A DNA stretch of 7,772 bases from an uncultured Oxalobacteraceae bacterium. GTDB taxonomy: Bacteria > Pseudomonadota > Gammaproteobacteria > Burkholderiales > Burkholderiaceae. The notes beneath the pieces are model-generated. The model worked only from the letters and a program-made list of their open reading frames with translations, was not told where the DNA came from and made no database searches. Each line of letters opens with the position of its first letter. The first letter of the stretch is position 1. The stretch lies in NCBI GenBank assembly GCA_946479255.1, contig CAMLFK010000238.1:1-7772 (forward strand), written 5' to 3'. The position numbers and the translations under genes are program-made. Shown in pieces: positions 1-6,217 of this stretch.

Positions 1-62
1 CACGAATACAGCAGTACAGATCAGGCTTACCCGCTTCGGCGCGTAAGCCTTTTTTGCGTCCG
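1..62 (+). repeat. Left direct repeat (presumed attL, tRNA-Lys 3' end and terminator)
   Basis: Bases 1-62 match 1503-1564 with one mismatch (G56 versus T1558), giving a direct repeat with a period of 1502 bp. In the right copy the first two bases are the final CA of a tRNA CCA end. I therefore infer that a tRNA-Lys gene ends at position 2 and lies just outside the window; only its last two bases are visible here. Together with the tRNA fragment at 1457-1504 this looks like the attL/attR pair of an element integrated into a tRNA gene. A tandem duplication of the tRNA 3' region is the alternative. Confidence 0.75.
23..55 (+). terminator. Rho-independent terminator of the upstream tRNA (left copy)
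   Basis: A perfect 8-bp stem, AGGCTTAC (23-30) with GTAAGCCT (43-50), encloses a loop that contains a smaller CCG/CGG stem. It runs into a six-T tract at 50-55. It sits about 20 bases after the presumed tRNA end, the normal place for a tRNA transcript terminator. An identical copy is at 1525-1558. Confidence 0.8.
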
Positions 63-67
63 CATAT

Positions 68-97
68 GGGAAATATTCCCCAACTGGGAAAATTTCC
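68..97. repeat. Paired GGGAAA/TTTCCC palindromes, left inner edge
   Basis: Two adjacent near-palindromes, GGGAAATATTCCCC (68-81) and GGGAAAATTTCC (86-97), lie just inside the left direct repeat and upstream of the 389-aa gene. Related words occur only at the opposite inner edge (1331-1401). The shared core is about AAATATTCCCCA. They could be arm-type recombinase or excisionase sites, or operators for the cargo gene. The sequence shows the repeats; their function is inference. Confidence 0.5.
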
Positions 98-144
98 GAA
101 AATGACTCTCGGTTAAAAGTGAAGTGCTCCTCCATTGAAGATAG

Positions 145-1314
145 GTGGCCCGATTGCCAAAGTATTTCAACTGCATCGAATCGTCCGAACCCCTGGTACC
201 GCACATGGGGTCACCATTTCTCACGCGGGAAGAACTGCCGCGCGCGATTGGACTCGAGATTCTGAGACACAGGATAAAGGCGGAGCATCGGATAGACCTC
301 ACACGATTGGATACAGTTGCGGGCAGGTCGGCGATCTCGCGTATCCGAGCTCTTTACGGCAGCGGCACGTCAATCACGGTAGACGATCCGCTTGGTTTCG
401 AAAATTGGCTTATTAAACTTAACCTTCCTCACCACGTCGGGTTTGCCTACGTCTTGGACCTGGTGCACACGGACTTCTTGATCGTCGAGTCGCTGTCCTT
501 CGTCAAGGACGCGCTCGGCATAGGGGACCTTAGAAACACGGCTGATCTCACGGAGGGTCGTCTCCCTACCGGCGCAAGCGAAGTCATCGACTTCACCATC
601 GAAACGGGCGTCTTCCACCTGATGTCAGCAATTTACCGACTACGGGCAAATTTCGACAAGTTAGTCGCGGTTCTCGGGCATGCGCTTCATGCAGGGAAGC
701 AGATTGACGGTGTCAAGAAGTATGACGCGAGAATCACAAAACTTAGGGACTCCGAATACGCTAGAGCTCTCGTACAGATTGATCAAACACACATTTTCGA
801 GCAACTCATATCTTACATAAGCGATGTTGCCGACTTGAAGAAACTTCGGGATCGCGAAGCGCACATCGGAAATTTGGGAGTCAAATATGGTCTTGCCGGA
901 AAATCAGCAATCCACGACATCGGCGAACTCATTACCATCACGCTGGAAAATTTGGCTCGGTTTCGGACTTCCTTCTTGCTCCTACTGGCTTTCTTGCATT
1001 CGATCAGGGAAGGCGGATCATTCCCGGCCAAATGCCAAATCATCGTGACAGCGTCCGCCGTTATTTTTTTCGACGAGGATGCAAGAAGAAAATACATGAC
1101 CTTTGTTGTCGGCAAGAACAACGCCATTGAGAAGGCGGTGAAGGAGCTGGACTCACGGGATGGCATCTTCACATTCAAACTAAGCGACGATTCAGTCGTG
1201 ACCGTCAATTTCCCCGAAGATACGATCAAGAAAAATTTAAACGGGAAGGTGTACATGTATGACGGGACCATTCTCGGGCGGAACGCGCACTGTGGGTACA
1301 CGAATTGCCTATAG
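145..1314 (+). CDS. Unknown protein with a HEPN-like R-x4-H motif; only cargo of the tRNA-bounded segment
   Basis: This 389-residue protein is not a family I recognise from its full sequence. Residues about 145-285 look largely helical. They contain R235-D-R-E-A-H240, which fits the R-x4-6-H catalytic motif of HEPN ribonucleases, including a polar residue right after the Arg. Another hydrophobic helix follows (about 264-287). Residues about 295-375 look like an alternating strand and helix domain. There is no signal peptide. HEPN proteins often act in antiviral defence or toxin-antitoxin systems, so an RNase-type defence role is a guess. The GTG start at 145 has a weak GAAG upstream (137-140); TTG 154 and ATG 205 are alternatives. 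The GC content is visibly lower than in the operon downstream, which with the flanking direct repeats suggests horizontal acquisition. No partner gene or integrase is present in the segment. Confidence 0.7.
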   Translation: MARLPKYFNCIESSEPLVPHMGSPFLTREELPRAIGLEILRHRIKAEHRIDLTRLDTVAGRSAISRIRALYGSGTSITVDDPLGFENWLIKLNLPHHVGFAYVLDLVHTDFLIVESLSFVKDALGIGDLRNTADLTEGRLPTGASEVIDFTIETGVFHLMSAIYRLRANFDKLVAVLGHALHAGKQIDGVKKYDARITKLRDSEYARALVQIDQTHIFEQLISYISDVADLKKLRDREAHIGNLGVKYGLAGKSAIHDIGELITITLENLARFRTSFLLLLAFLHSIREGGSFPAKCQIIVTASAVIFFDEDARRKYMTFVVGKNNAIEKAVKELDSRDGIFTFKLSDDSVVTVNFPEDTIKKNLNGKVYMYDGTILGRNAHCGYTNCL

Positions 1315-1330
1315 ATTTTCTGCGTGTTGC

Positions 1331-1401
1331 TGGGGAATATTTTCGGAAGAATGCAGATCTTCCCAGGGAAAATCTGAACGAAATCGGGAAAATTATTCCC
1401 C
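1331..1401. repeat. GGGAAA/TTTCCC palindrome cluster, right inner edge
   Basis: Three related words lie between the end of the 389-aa gene and the tRNA fragment: TGGGGAATATTTTCGGAA (1331-1348, the inverse orientation of the left-edge copy), TTCCCAGGGAA (1360-1370, a perfect palindrome around one base), and GGGAAAATTATTCCCC (1386-1401). With the left-edge pair they make five related sites bracketing the gene. The arrangement resembles multiple protein-binding sites at the ends of an integrated element. The function is not proven. Confidence 0.5.
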
Positions 1402-1456
1402 ACCTGTATTCGCAGAAACCCAGTCTCCTTAAGGGTCTCCTGGTCGACAGCATCGA

Positions 1457-1504
1457 GGACTTTTAATCCGTTGGTCGCAGGTTCGAATCCCGCACGGCCT
1501 ACCA
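1457..1504 (+). pseudogene. 3' half of tRNA-Lys(UUU), displaced by integration (attR core)
   Basis: The fragment starts at the anticodon arm: GGA, then loop CTTTTAA with anticodon TTT at 1462-1464, then TCCGT. It continues through the T arm GCAGG-TTCGAAT-CCCGC (1477-1493), acceptor strand ACGGCCT, discriminator A1501 and encoded CCA (1502-1504). The bases before 1457 do not form the rest of the anticodon stem (a G-A mismatch appears at once), and there is no D arm or 5' acceptor strand, so it cannot be a working tRNA. The T stem has an A-C mismatch (A1479/C1491) where this tRNA normally has A-T. That fits a relic no longer under selection. The break at the anticodon arm is a classic integrase crossover position. 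Confidence 0.8.
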
Positions 1505-1564
1505 CGAATACAGCAGTACAGATCAGGCTTACCCGCTTCGGCGCGTAAGCCTTTTTTTCGTCCG
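1503..1564 (+). repeat. Right direct repeat (attR continuation)
   Basis: Second copy of bases 1-62, with a single mismatch at 1558. With the tRNA fragment just before it, the sequence shared with the presumed upstream tRNA locus could span about 108 bp (1457-1564). This part holds the CA of CCA, the spacer and the terminator. Recombination between the two copies would release a circle of about 1.5 kb and leave one intact tRNA with its terminator. Confidence 0.75.
1525..1558 (+). terminator. Rho-independent terminator (right copy)
   Basis: Same 8-bp AGGCTTAC/GTAAGCCT stem as the left copy, at 1525-1532 and 1545-1552, followed by a seven-T run (1552-1558). It would stop transcripts leaving the 389-aa gene and before integration served the tRNA-Lys gene. 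Confidence 0.8.
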
Positions 1565-1569
1565 TATCC

Positions 1570-1670
1570 GCACAGGGGCAGCTAAATATAGCTGCGCCCC
1601 TGCCAGACCACCCGGCATGCGGGTCCGCACCGGGCGGTTCAAGTAGTTGAGCTTATGTGAGGCGAGGCAT
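1570..1670 (-). ncRNA. Probable group II intron 3'-end relic (domains V and VI)
   Basis: Read on the minus strand, 1640 to 1607 gives a 34-nt hairpin starting GAACCGCC and ending GGTGGT, with an inner GTGCGG/CCGCAT stem. That is the layout of group II intron domain V in the class that begins GAACCGCC. About five bases further on comes a 12-bp hairpin, CAGGGGC plus AGCTA pairing across an ATTT-type loop (1573-1602), in the place of domain VI. Where domain VI usually has a bulged branch-point A after GCCCCT, this copy has G, so splicing would be impaired. No reverse transcriptase or earlier domain is present, because the LysR gene starts at once upstream on this strand. The family assignment is from memory of domain V patterns. 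A pair of bidirectional terminator hairpins is the alternative. Confidence 0.45.
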
Positions 1671-1687
1671 GCTAAGGCGGTTACCCG

Positions 1688-2614
1688 TTAAGCTACCGAT
1701 AACTCCGCATCTGCCCGGAGATACTGTTCCGCAGTGGCCAGCAGCCATGCCTCGAATGTGTTCAAGAGTGGCGACCCCTGCTTCGCTTCCGGATACACCA
1801 GGTAGTAGCCGCTCTCGCTGCGCAAGGGAATATCGCAGGGGATGACCAGTTCGCCGTTGCGTAATTCATTCAGCACGAAGAAGCGCGGCACCAATGCCAC
1901 GCCCAATCCGGCGCGTGCCGCTTCCACCAGCATCGAGAACAATTCGTAGCGCTGGCCAAGCATGCAGTCGGCGCTGTGCACGCCCGCCTGCGCGAACCAG
2001 TGCCGCCATGCTTGCGCACGTGCCGACTGGTGCAGTAGCGTGAATTGGGTGAGGTCCGCCGGCGTCAGGCCTGAGCGATTGCCGAGCATGCGTCGGCTGC
2101 ATACCGGCGTCATTTCTTCGCCCAACAAATGACGCGCCATCGCGCCCGGCCATGCAGGGTTGCCGAAGTGAATGGCAGCATCGAATGGCGTGTCGGCGAA
2201 CATGAAAGGTTCGGCGCGGGTGGTGAGGTTCAGCGTGATGTTGTCATGCCGCGCATAGAACTGCGGCAGGCGCGGGATGAGCCAGCGCGTGGCGAAGGTC
2301 GGTATCACCGCCAGCTCCAGTATGCCGCCGGCGCCCTTGTGCGCCATCGCGCCCAGCGTATCACGCTCGATGCGCTCGAGATGCTCTCTCACCTGTTTCG
2401 CATAGGCAAGCCCCACATCGGTCAGGATCAGGCGTTTCTTCACGCGGTTGAACAAGGGCACGCCGAGGTAGTCTTCCAGGCCGGCGATCTGCCTTCCCAC
2501 CGCGCTTTGCGTCAGCGCCAGTTCATCGGCGCTGCGCGTGAAACTTTCATGCCGTGCTGCCGCTTCGAAAGCAATCAGTGCCTCCATGCTCGGGAGCTTT
2601 CTTCTCAAGTTCAT
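1688..2614 (-). CDS. LysR-type transcriptional regulator (GcvA-like)
   Basis: A 308-residue protein of normal LysR length. The N-terminal winged helix-turn-helix (about residues 8-68) has the family pattern: ALIAFEAAARHESFTRSADE, ALTQSAVGRQIAGLED and LGVPLFNR. Residues about 95-300 form the ligand-binding domain. Among LysR subgroups the N-terminus is closest to the GcvA type. The gene is divergent from the four-gene operon, with 205 bp between the two start codons, the typical layout for a LysR protein controlling its neighbour. It probably senses a substrate or product of that pathway. The ATG at 2614 fits the family start, but the AAGGA Shine-Dalgarno is nearly adjacent to it, so translation may be weak. 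It ends 18 bp from the intron-like relic and appears intact. Confidence 0.92.
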   Translation of the reverse strand: MNLRRKLPSMEALIAFEAAARHESFTRSADELALTQSAVGRQIAGLEDYLGVPLFNRVKKRLILTDVGLAYAKQVREHLERIERDTLGAMAHKGAGGILELAVIPTFATRWLIPRLPQFYARHDNITLNLTTRAEPFMFADTPFDAAIHFGNPAWPGAMARHLLGEEMTPVCSRRMLGNRSGLTPADLTQFTLLHQSARAQAWRHWFAQAGVHSADCMLGQRYELFSMLVEAARAGLGVALVPRFFVLNELRNGELVIPCDIPLRSESGYYLVYPEAKQGSPLLNTFEAWLLATAEQYLRADAELSVA

Positions 2615-2700
2615 TCCTTAAACGCACAAGGTAGCGAATTTTTATCGTTTGTGAGGTATCGGGTTCGGCGCAACACTGTAGTCGATTCAATGCGACCAAG

Positions 2701-2728
2701 TTGACGAGCGGACTATAGCGTTTATCTT
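2701..2728 (+). promoter_or_regulatory. Candidate sigma70 promoter of the aminomutase operon
   Basis: TTGACG (2701-2706, five of six consensus bases) is followed after 16 bp by TATCTT (2723-2728, four of six). It would start transcription near 2735 and leave a leader of about 85 nt before the ATG at 2820. The upstream stretch 2615-2700 would hold the LysR operator. A TAGCGAATTTTTA word near 2632 fits the loose T-N11-A rule, but its dyad is poor and I do not call it separately. Confidence 0.4.
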
Positions 2729-2819
2729 GCCCGTTGTTACCGTTGATCGTGGCGAAGCTTGCGAAATGTCAAACCGCCGGTCCCGGAAGGAATTTCAACT
2801 AATGATAGAAGGAAACAAG

Positions 2820-4262
2820 ATGAGTCTCGTAAACGAGGAACGCAAAGCACCGTTGCCGGTCAAGTTCAAGCCCTATACCCGGCAGACGATTCATCAGGCG
2901 CCGCAATGGGCGCTCATGCCGGAGGATCTGCGCGAAGCGGTACAAGTCATTTCGCATGTCCTGCCGTTTCGCACCAACGAATACGTAATGAACGAGCTGA
3001 TTAATTGGGACAATATCCCGGACGATCCGATCTACCGCCTCACCTTTCCCCATCGCGACATGTTGGCGGCCGACGAATACGAACGGCTGCGCGACCTTGT
3101 CCTGTCCGGTGCCGACGAGCAGGCGATCAACAAGGAAGTGTGGCAAATCCGCATGCGCATGAATCCGCACCCGGCCGGGCAGATGACGCACAACGTGCCG
3201 ATGCTGAACGGCGTGCCGCTGAACGGCGTGCAGCACAAGTACAAGCAGACGGTGCTGTTCTTCCCCAGCGCCGGCCAGACCTGCCACGCCTACTGCACCT
3301 TCTGTTTCCGCTGGCCGCAGTTCGTCGGCATGGACGATTTGAAGTTCGACGCGAAGGAAACAACCGAGCTGGTGGCCTACCTCAAGCAGCACCCTGAAGT
3401 TACCGACGTGCTGATCACAGGCGGTGACCCGCTCATCATGAGCACACGTGCACTGGCAGGCTACCTCGAGCCGCTGCTGGTGCCGGAGCTGTCCCACATC
3501 CAGAACATCCGCATCGGCACCAAGTCGGTATCGTACTGGCCGCAGCGTTTCGTGACCGACAAGGATGCCGACGACCTGATCCGTCTGTTCGAGAAGGTAG
3601 TCGCCGCGGGCAAGAACCTGGCGATCATGGGGCATTACAACCACCCGGTCGAGTTGCGGCAGGAGATTGCGCAGAAGGCGGTCAAGCGTATCGTCGGCTC
3701 CGGTGCGACGCTGCGCATACAGGCGCCGTTGATCCGCCACATCAATGAAGACCCGAAAGGCTGGGCGGAATTGTGGACGACCGGCGTGCGCCTGGGCGCG
3801 ATTCCGTATTACATGTTCGTCGAGCGCGACACCGGGCCGAAGAACTATTTCGCGCTGCCCCTGGCGAAGGCTTACGAGACTTTCCAGGCGGCATACCAGC
3901 TGGTGTCCGGCCTGTCACGCACGGTGCGCGGCCCGTCGATGAGCGCGTTCCCCGGCAAGGTGGCGGTGGACGGCATCGTTACCATCGCAGGAGAAAAGGT
4001 GTTTGCGCTGCAATTCCTGCAGGCGCGCAATCCGGACTGGGTACGCAGGCCTTTCTACGCGAAGTTCGATCCGGAAGCGACCTGGCTGGACGACTTGGTG
4101 CCGGCCTTCGGCGAAAAGAAATTCTTCTTCGAGACCGATCAGGACGAGGTGGACCAGAAGCAAGAGCACAAGGTGGTGCACATGATGGAACGTCACGATA
4201 CCCGTGCCACGCCGGTCGTAGCGCACGCTGCGGTGGACGCTCGCACAGTCGCACAGTCGTAG
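2820..4262 (+). CDS. KamA-family radical SAM/PLP aminomutase-like enzyme
   Basis: A 480-residue protein from ATG 2820. That start has a strong GAAGGA six bases upstream, while the longer in-frame TTG 2727 start would lie in the -10 box. It belongs to the lysine 2,3-aminomutase (KamA) family. It carries the radical SAM cluster motif C155-x3-C159-x2-C162 (CHAYCTFC), an SAM-binding ITGGDPL at 199-205, and a candidate PLP lysine K380 in FPGKVAVDG, at the place of the PGGGGK lysine of clostridial KamA. Family members move an amino group from the alpha to the beta carbon using SAM, a [4Fe-4S] cluster and PLP. By eye, the two Asp residues that bind the lysine side chain in KamA seem to be replaced (near R336/D337 and S373). 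The substrate may therefore not be lysine. It is the first gene of the operon, 10 bp before the aminotransferase. The last 30 or so residues are Ala/Val-rich and poorly conserved-looking. Confidence 0.9.
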   Translation: MSLVNEERKAPLPVKFKPYTRQTIHQAPQWALMPEDLREAVQVISHVLPFRTNEYVMNELINWDNIPDDPIYRLTFPHRDMLAADEYERLRDLVLSGADEQAINKEVWQIRMRMNPHPAGQMTHNVPMLNGVPLNGVQHKYKQTVLFFPSAGQTCHAYCTFCFRWPQFVGMDDLKFDAKETTELVAYLKQHPEVTDVLITGGDPLIMSTRALAGYLEPLLVPELSHIQNIRIGTKSVSYWPQRFVTDKDADDLIRLFEKVVAAGKNLAIMGHYNHPVELRQEIAQKAVKRIVGSGATLRIQAPLIRHINEDPKGWAELWTTGVRLGAIPYYMFVERDTGPKNYFALPLAKAYETFQAAYQLVSGLSRTVRGPSMSAFPGKVAVDGIVTIAGEKVFALQFLQARNPDWVRRPFYAKFDPEATWLDDLVPAFGEKKFFFETDQDEVDQKQEHKVVHMMERHDTRATPVVAHAAVDARTVAQS

Positions 4263-4272
4263 GGGGAAGGCC

Positions 4273-5667
4273 ATGACGTATCTATTGCATAGGCAGATCA
4301 ATCACGACTATCCGCTGGCCCTTGCGGGCCAGCAGGAATATTTGGTCGACGCGAACGGCATGCGTTATATCGATGCTAGTGGCGGCGCCGCCGTTTCCTG
4401 TCTCGGCCACCAGCATCCGGAGGTCATCGCCGCGATGCAGAAGCAGATGGCGGCGCTGTGTTATGCGCACACCAGTTTCTTCACGACAGCCGTCGCGGAA
4501 GAGCTGGGCGAAGAGTTGATCCGGTATGCGCCGCACGGACTCTCGCATGTCTATCTCGTCTCCGGCGGCTCCGAAGCGATGGAGGCGGCACTGAAGCTGG
4601 CGCGGCAATACTTCGTCGAACGCGGCGAACCGCAGCGCCGGCGCTTCATCGCCAGGCGGCAGAGCTACCACGGCAATACGCTGGGCGCGCTCGGCGTCGG
4701 TGGCAATGCCTGGCGTCGTGAACAGTTTGCGCCGCTGCTGACGGAAAGCCACTATATCGATCCCTGCTACGAATACCGTTACCGGCAGCCCGGCGAGACG
4801 CCGGAGCAATACGGACAGCGTGCCGCCGACGAACTGGAAGCGAAGCTGATCGAGCTGGGGCCGGAAAGCGTCATTGCCTTTATCGCCGAACCGGTGGTGG
4901 GCGCGACGCTGGGGGCGGTACCCCCGGCACCGGGATATTTCCGGCGCATCCGCGATATCTGCGATCGTTACGGCATCTTGCTGATCCTCGATGAAGTCAT
5001 GTGCGGCATGGGGCGCACCGGCTCCTTGCATGCGTGCGAGCAGGAGGGGATCGCAGCGGACCTGATGACGGTGGCGAAGGGCTTGGGCGGCGGTTATGCG
5101 CCGGTCGGCGCGACGTTCGTGGGGGCGAACATCTACCACACCATCGCCAAAGGTTCGGGCGTGTTCCAGCACGGCCACACCTACATCGGTCATCCGCTTG
5201 CCTGCGCCGCCGCATTGGCGGTGCAACGCATCGTCCGCCGCGACAATCTGCTGGAAAATGTACGTGAACGCGGTGCGCAGCTGATGCAGGGTTTGCAGGC
5301 GCGCTTCGCAGACCATCCGCATGTGGGTGACATCCGCGGGCGCGGGCTGTTCCAGGGTATAGAACTGGTGGCCGACCGTGAACGGAAACTGCCGTTCGAG
5401 GCGAAGCGGAAGCTCCATGCCAGGATCAAGACCGAGGCGCTGGCGCGCGGCCTGATGGTGTATCCGATGGGCGGCACGCTGGACGGCAGTATCGGCGACC
5501 ATGTGTTGCTGGCGCCGCCGTTCATCGCAAGCGCGGGTACCATCGATGCCATCGTAGAGCGCCTGGGAGAATCGGTCGATGCGGCCATCGCTGCAACGAT
5601 GCTGCATACCGGGCAGGCCAAGGCGGCGGTATCGGCATCGACGCCCTCTATTCTGGCTCATGCATAA
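4273..5667 (+). CDS. Class III PLP-dependent aminotransferase
   Basis: A 464-residue fold-type I aminotransferase of the class III (omega/ornithine-type) group, full length. The PLP-binding features are in order: phosphate-contacting SGGSEA (97-102), aromatic stacking SYHG (131-134), E206-P in IAEPVVG, D240 in ILDEVMCGMGRTG (pairs with the pyridine nitrogen), and Schiff-base K269 in VAKGLGGGYAPVGA. HTYIGHP at 302-308 supplies the phosphate contact from the second subunit. The ATG at 4273 follows GGGGGAAGG (4262-4270) and lies 10 bp after the aminomutase stop, so the two are probably co-translated. Class III enzymes act on amino groups away from the alpha carbon, including beta-amino acids. 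That suits a job downstream of an aminomutase. The exact substrate cannot be read from the sequence. Residues from about 445 form a non-conserved Ala-rich tail. Confidence 0.93.
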   Translation: MTYLLHRQINHDYPLALAGQQEYLVDANGMRYIDASGGAAVSCLGHQHPEVIAAMQKQMAALCYAHTSFFTTAVAEELGEELIRYAPHGLSHVYLVSGGSEAMEAALKLARQYFVERGEPQRRRFIARRQSYHGNTLGALGVGGNAWRREQFAPLLTESHYIDPCYEYRYRQPGETPEQYGQRAADELEAKLIELGPESVIAFIAEPVVGATLGAVPPAPGYFRRIRDICDRYGILLILDEVMCGMGRTGSLHACEQEGIAADLMTVAKGLGGGYAPVGATFVGANIYHTIAKGSGVFQHGHTYIGHPLACAAALAVQRIVRRDNLLENVRERGAQLMQGLQARFADHPHVGDIRGRGLFQGIELVADRERKLPFEAKRKLHARIKTEALARGLMVYPMGGTLDGSIGDHVLLAPPFIASAGTIDAIVERLGESVDAAIAATMLHTGQAKAAVSASTPSILAHA

Positions 5668-5680
5668 CAAGGAGAAAAAC

Positions 5681-6217
5681 ATGCCTCGCATTCCCTATCA
5701 ACCGTCGGACCTCGCGGAGCCCAAGTCGATCGTCGATGCCGTTCGCGCCCGTCGCGGCGGCACGCTGCTCAACCTCGACCGCATGCTGCTGCACAGCCCG
5801 CTTTTCGCGAGAGGATGGAACGCTTTCCTCGGCGACGTGCGGAACAATCTCGAACTGCGGCCCCGGCTGCGCGAGCTGGCGATGTGCCAGGTCGCACTGT
5901 TAAATGGCGCGGACTACGAGTTCCATCACCATGCGCCAGAATTCCTCAAGGCGGGCGGCACGCAGGCGCAGCTCGACGCCTTGCGCGGCGCTGCCAGCGA
6001 TAGCGGTGCCTTCGATGCCGGTGAACGCGCGATCATTGCGCTGATCCGCGCGATCACTGTCGATGTGAAAGTCAGCGACGCAGTATTCGATGCCGCGCGT
6101 GCCGCACTGAAAAGCGACCTGCTGACGGTCGAATTGGTGGGCGTCGTGGCGACCTACAACATGGTGTCGCGTTTTCTCGTTGCGCTCGACATCCGTTCGG
6201 AGGAGGAAGAAGCATGA
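5681..6217 (+). CDS. Carboxymuconolactone decarboxylase (CMD)-like protein
   Basis: A 178-residue protein. ATG 5681 has an ideal AAGGAG (5669-5674) seven bases upstream and lies 13 bp after the aminotransferase stop. The core RLRELAMCQVALLNGADYEFHHH (62-84) matches the CMD/AhpD superfamily signature R-x-R-E-(L/I)-x...Y-E-x-x-H-H, with E65, E80 and His82-84 as likely functional residues. The AhpD redox pair C-x2-C is absent; C69 is the only cysteine in the core. This argues against an alkylhydroperoxidase thiol mechanism and for a decarboxylase- or isomerase-like role. In this operon it could act on the keto acid made by the aminotransferase, which is inference. The acidic C-terminal EEEEA is partly encoded by the GGAGGAGGAAG stretch that serves as the ribosome-binding site of the next gene, which overlaps it by ATGA. 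Confidence 0.85.
   Translation: MPRIPYQPSDLAEPKSIVDAVRARRGGTLLNLDRMLLHSPLFARGWNAFLGDVRNNLELRPRLRELAMCQVALLNGADYEFHHHAPEFLKAGGTQAQLDALRGAASDSGAFDAGERAIIALIRAITVDVKVSDAVFDAARAALKSDLLTVELVGVVATYNMVSRFLVALDIRSEEEEA

Noticed and set aside
68..1401. GGGAAA/TTTCCC words as a CRISPR array
   Set aside because: The words are short, unequal, unevenly spaced, in both orientations and split by a gene; there are no spacer units.
813..1505. Long minus-strand open frame, 230 codons, beginning VGRAGFEPATNGLK
   Set aside because: Its start is the reverse translation of the tRNA T arm, a classic misannotation, and the rest is antisense to the better supported 389-aa gene.
1657..1845. Short plus-strand frame after the intron-like relic
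   Set aside because: No ribosome-binding site, Arg/Pro-rich shadow of the LysR 3' end.
2727..2819. TTG-initiated N-terminal extension of the aminomutase
   Set aside because: The TTG lies inside the predicted -10 box and has no ribosome-binding site, while ATG 2820 has a strong one.
2799..3740. Minus-strand open frame of 313 codons
   Set aside because: Antisense to the radical SAM enzyme; its composition is that of a shadow frame in GC-rich DNA.
4282..5691. Minus-strand open frame of 469 codons
   Set aside because: It is antisense to the aminotransferase, whose full set of PLP motifs is on the plus strand; the translation is His/Arg/Gln-rich with no family resemblance.
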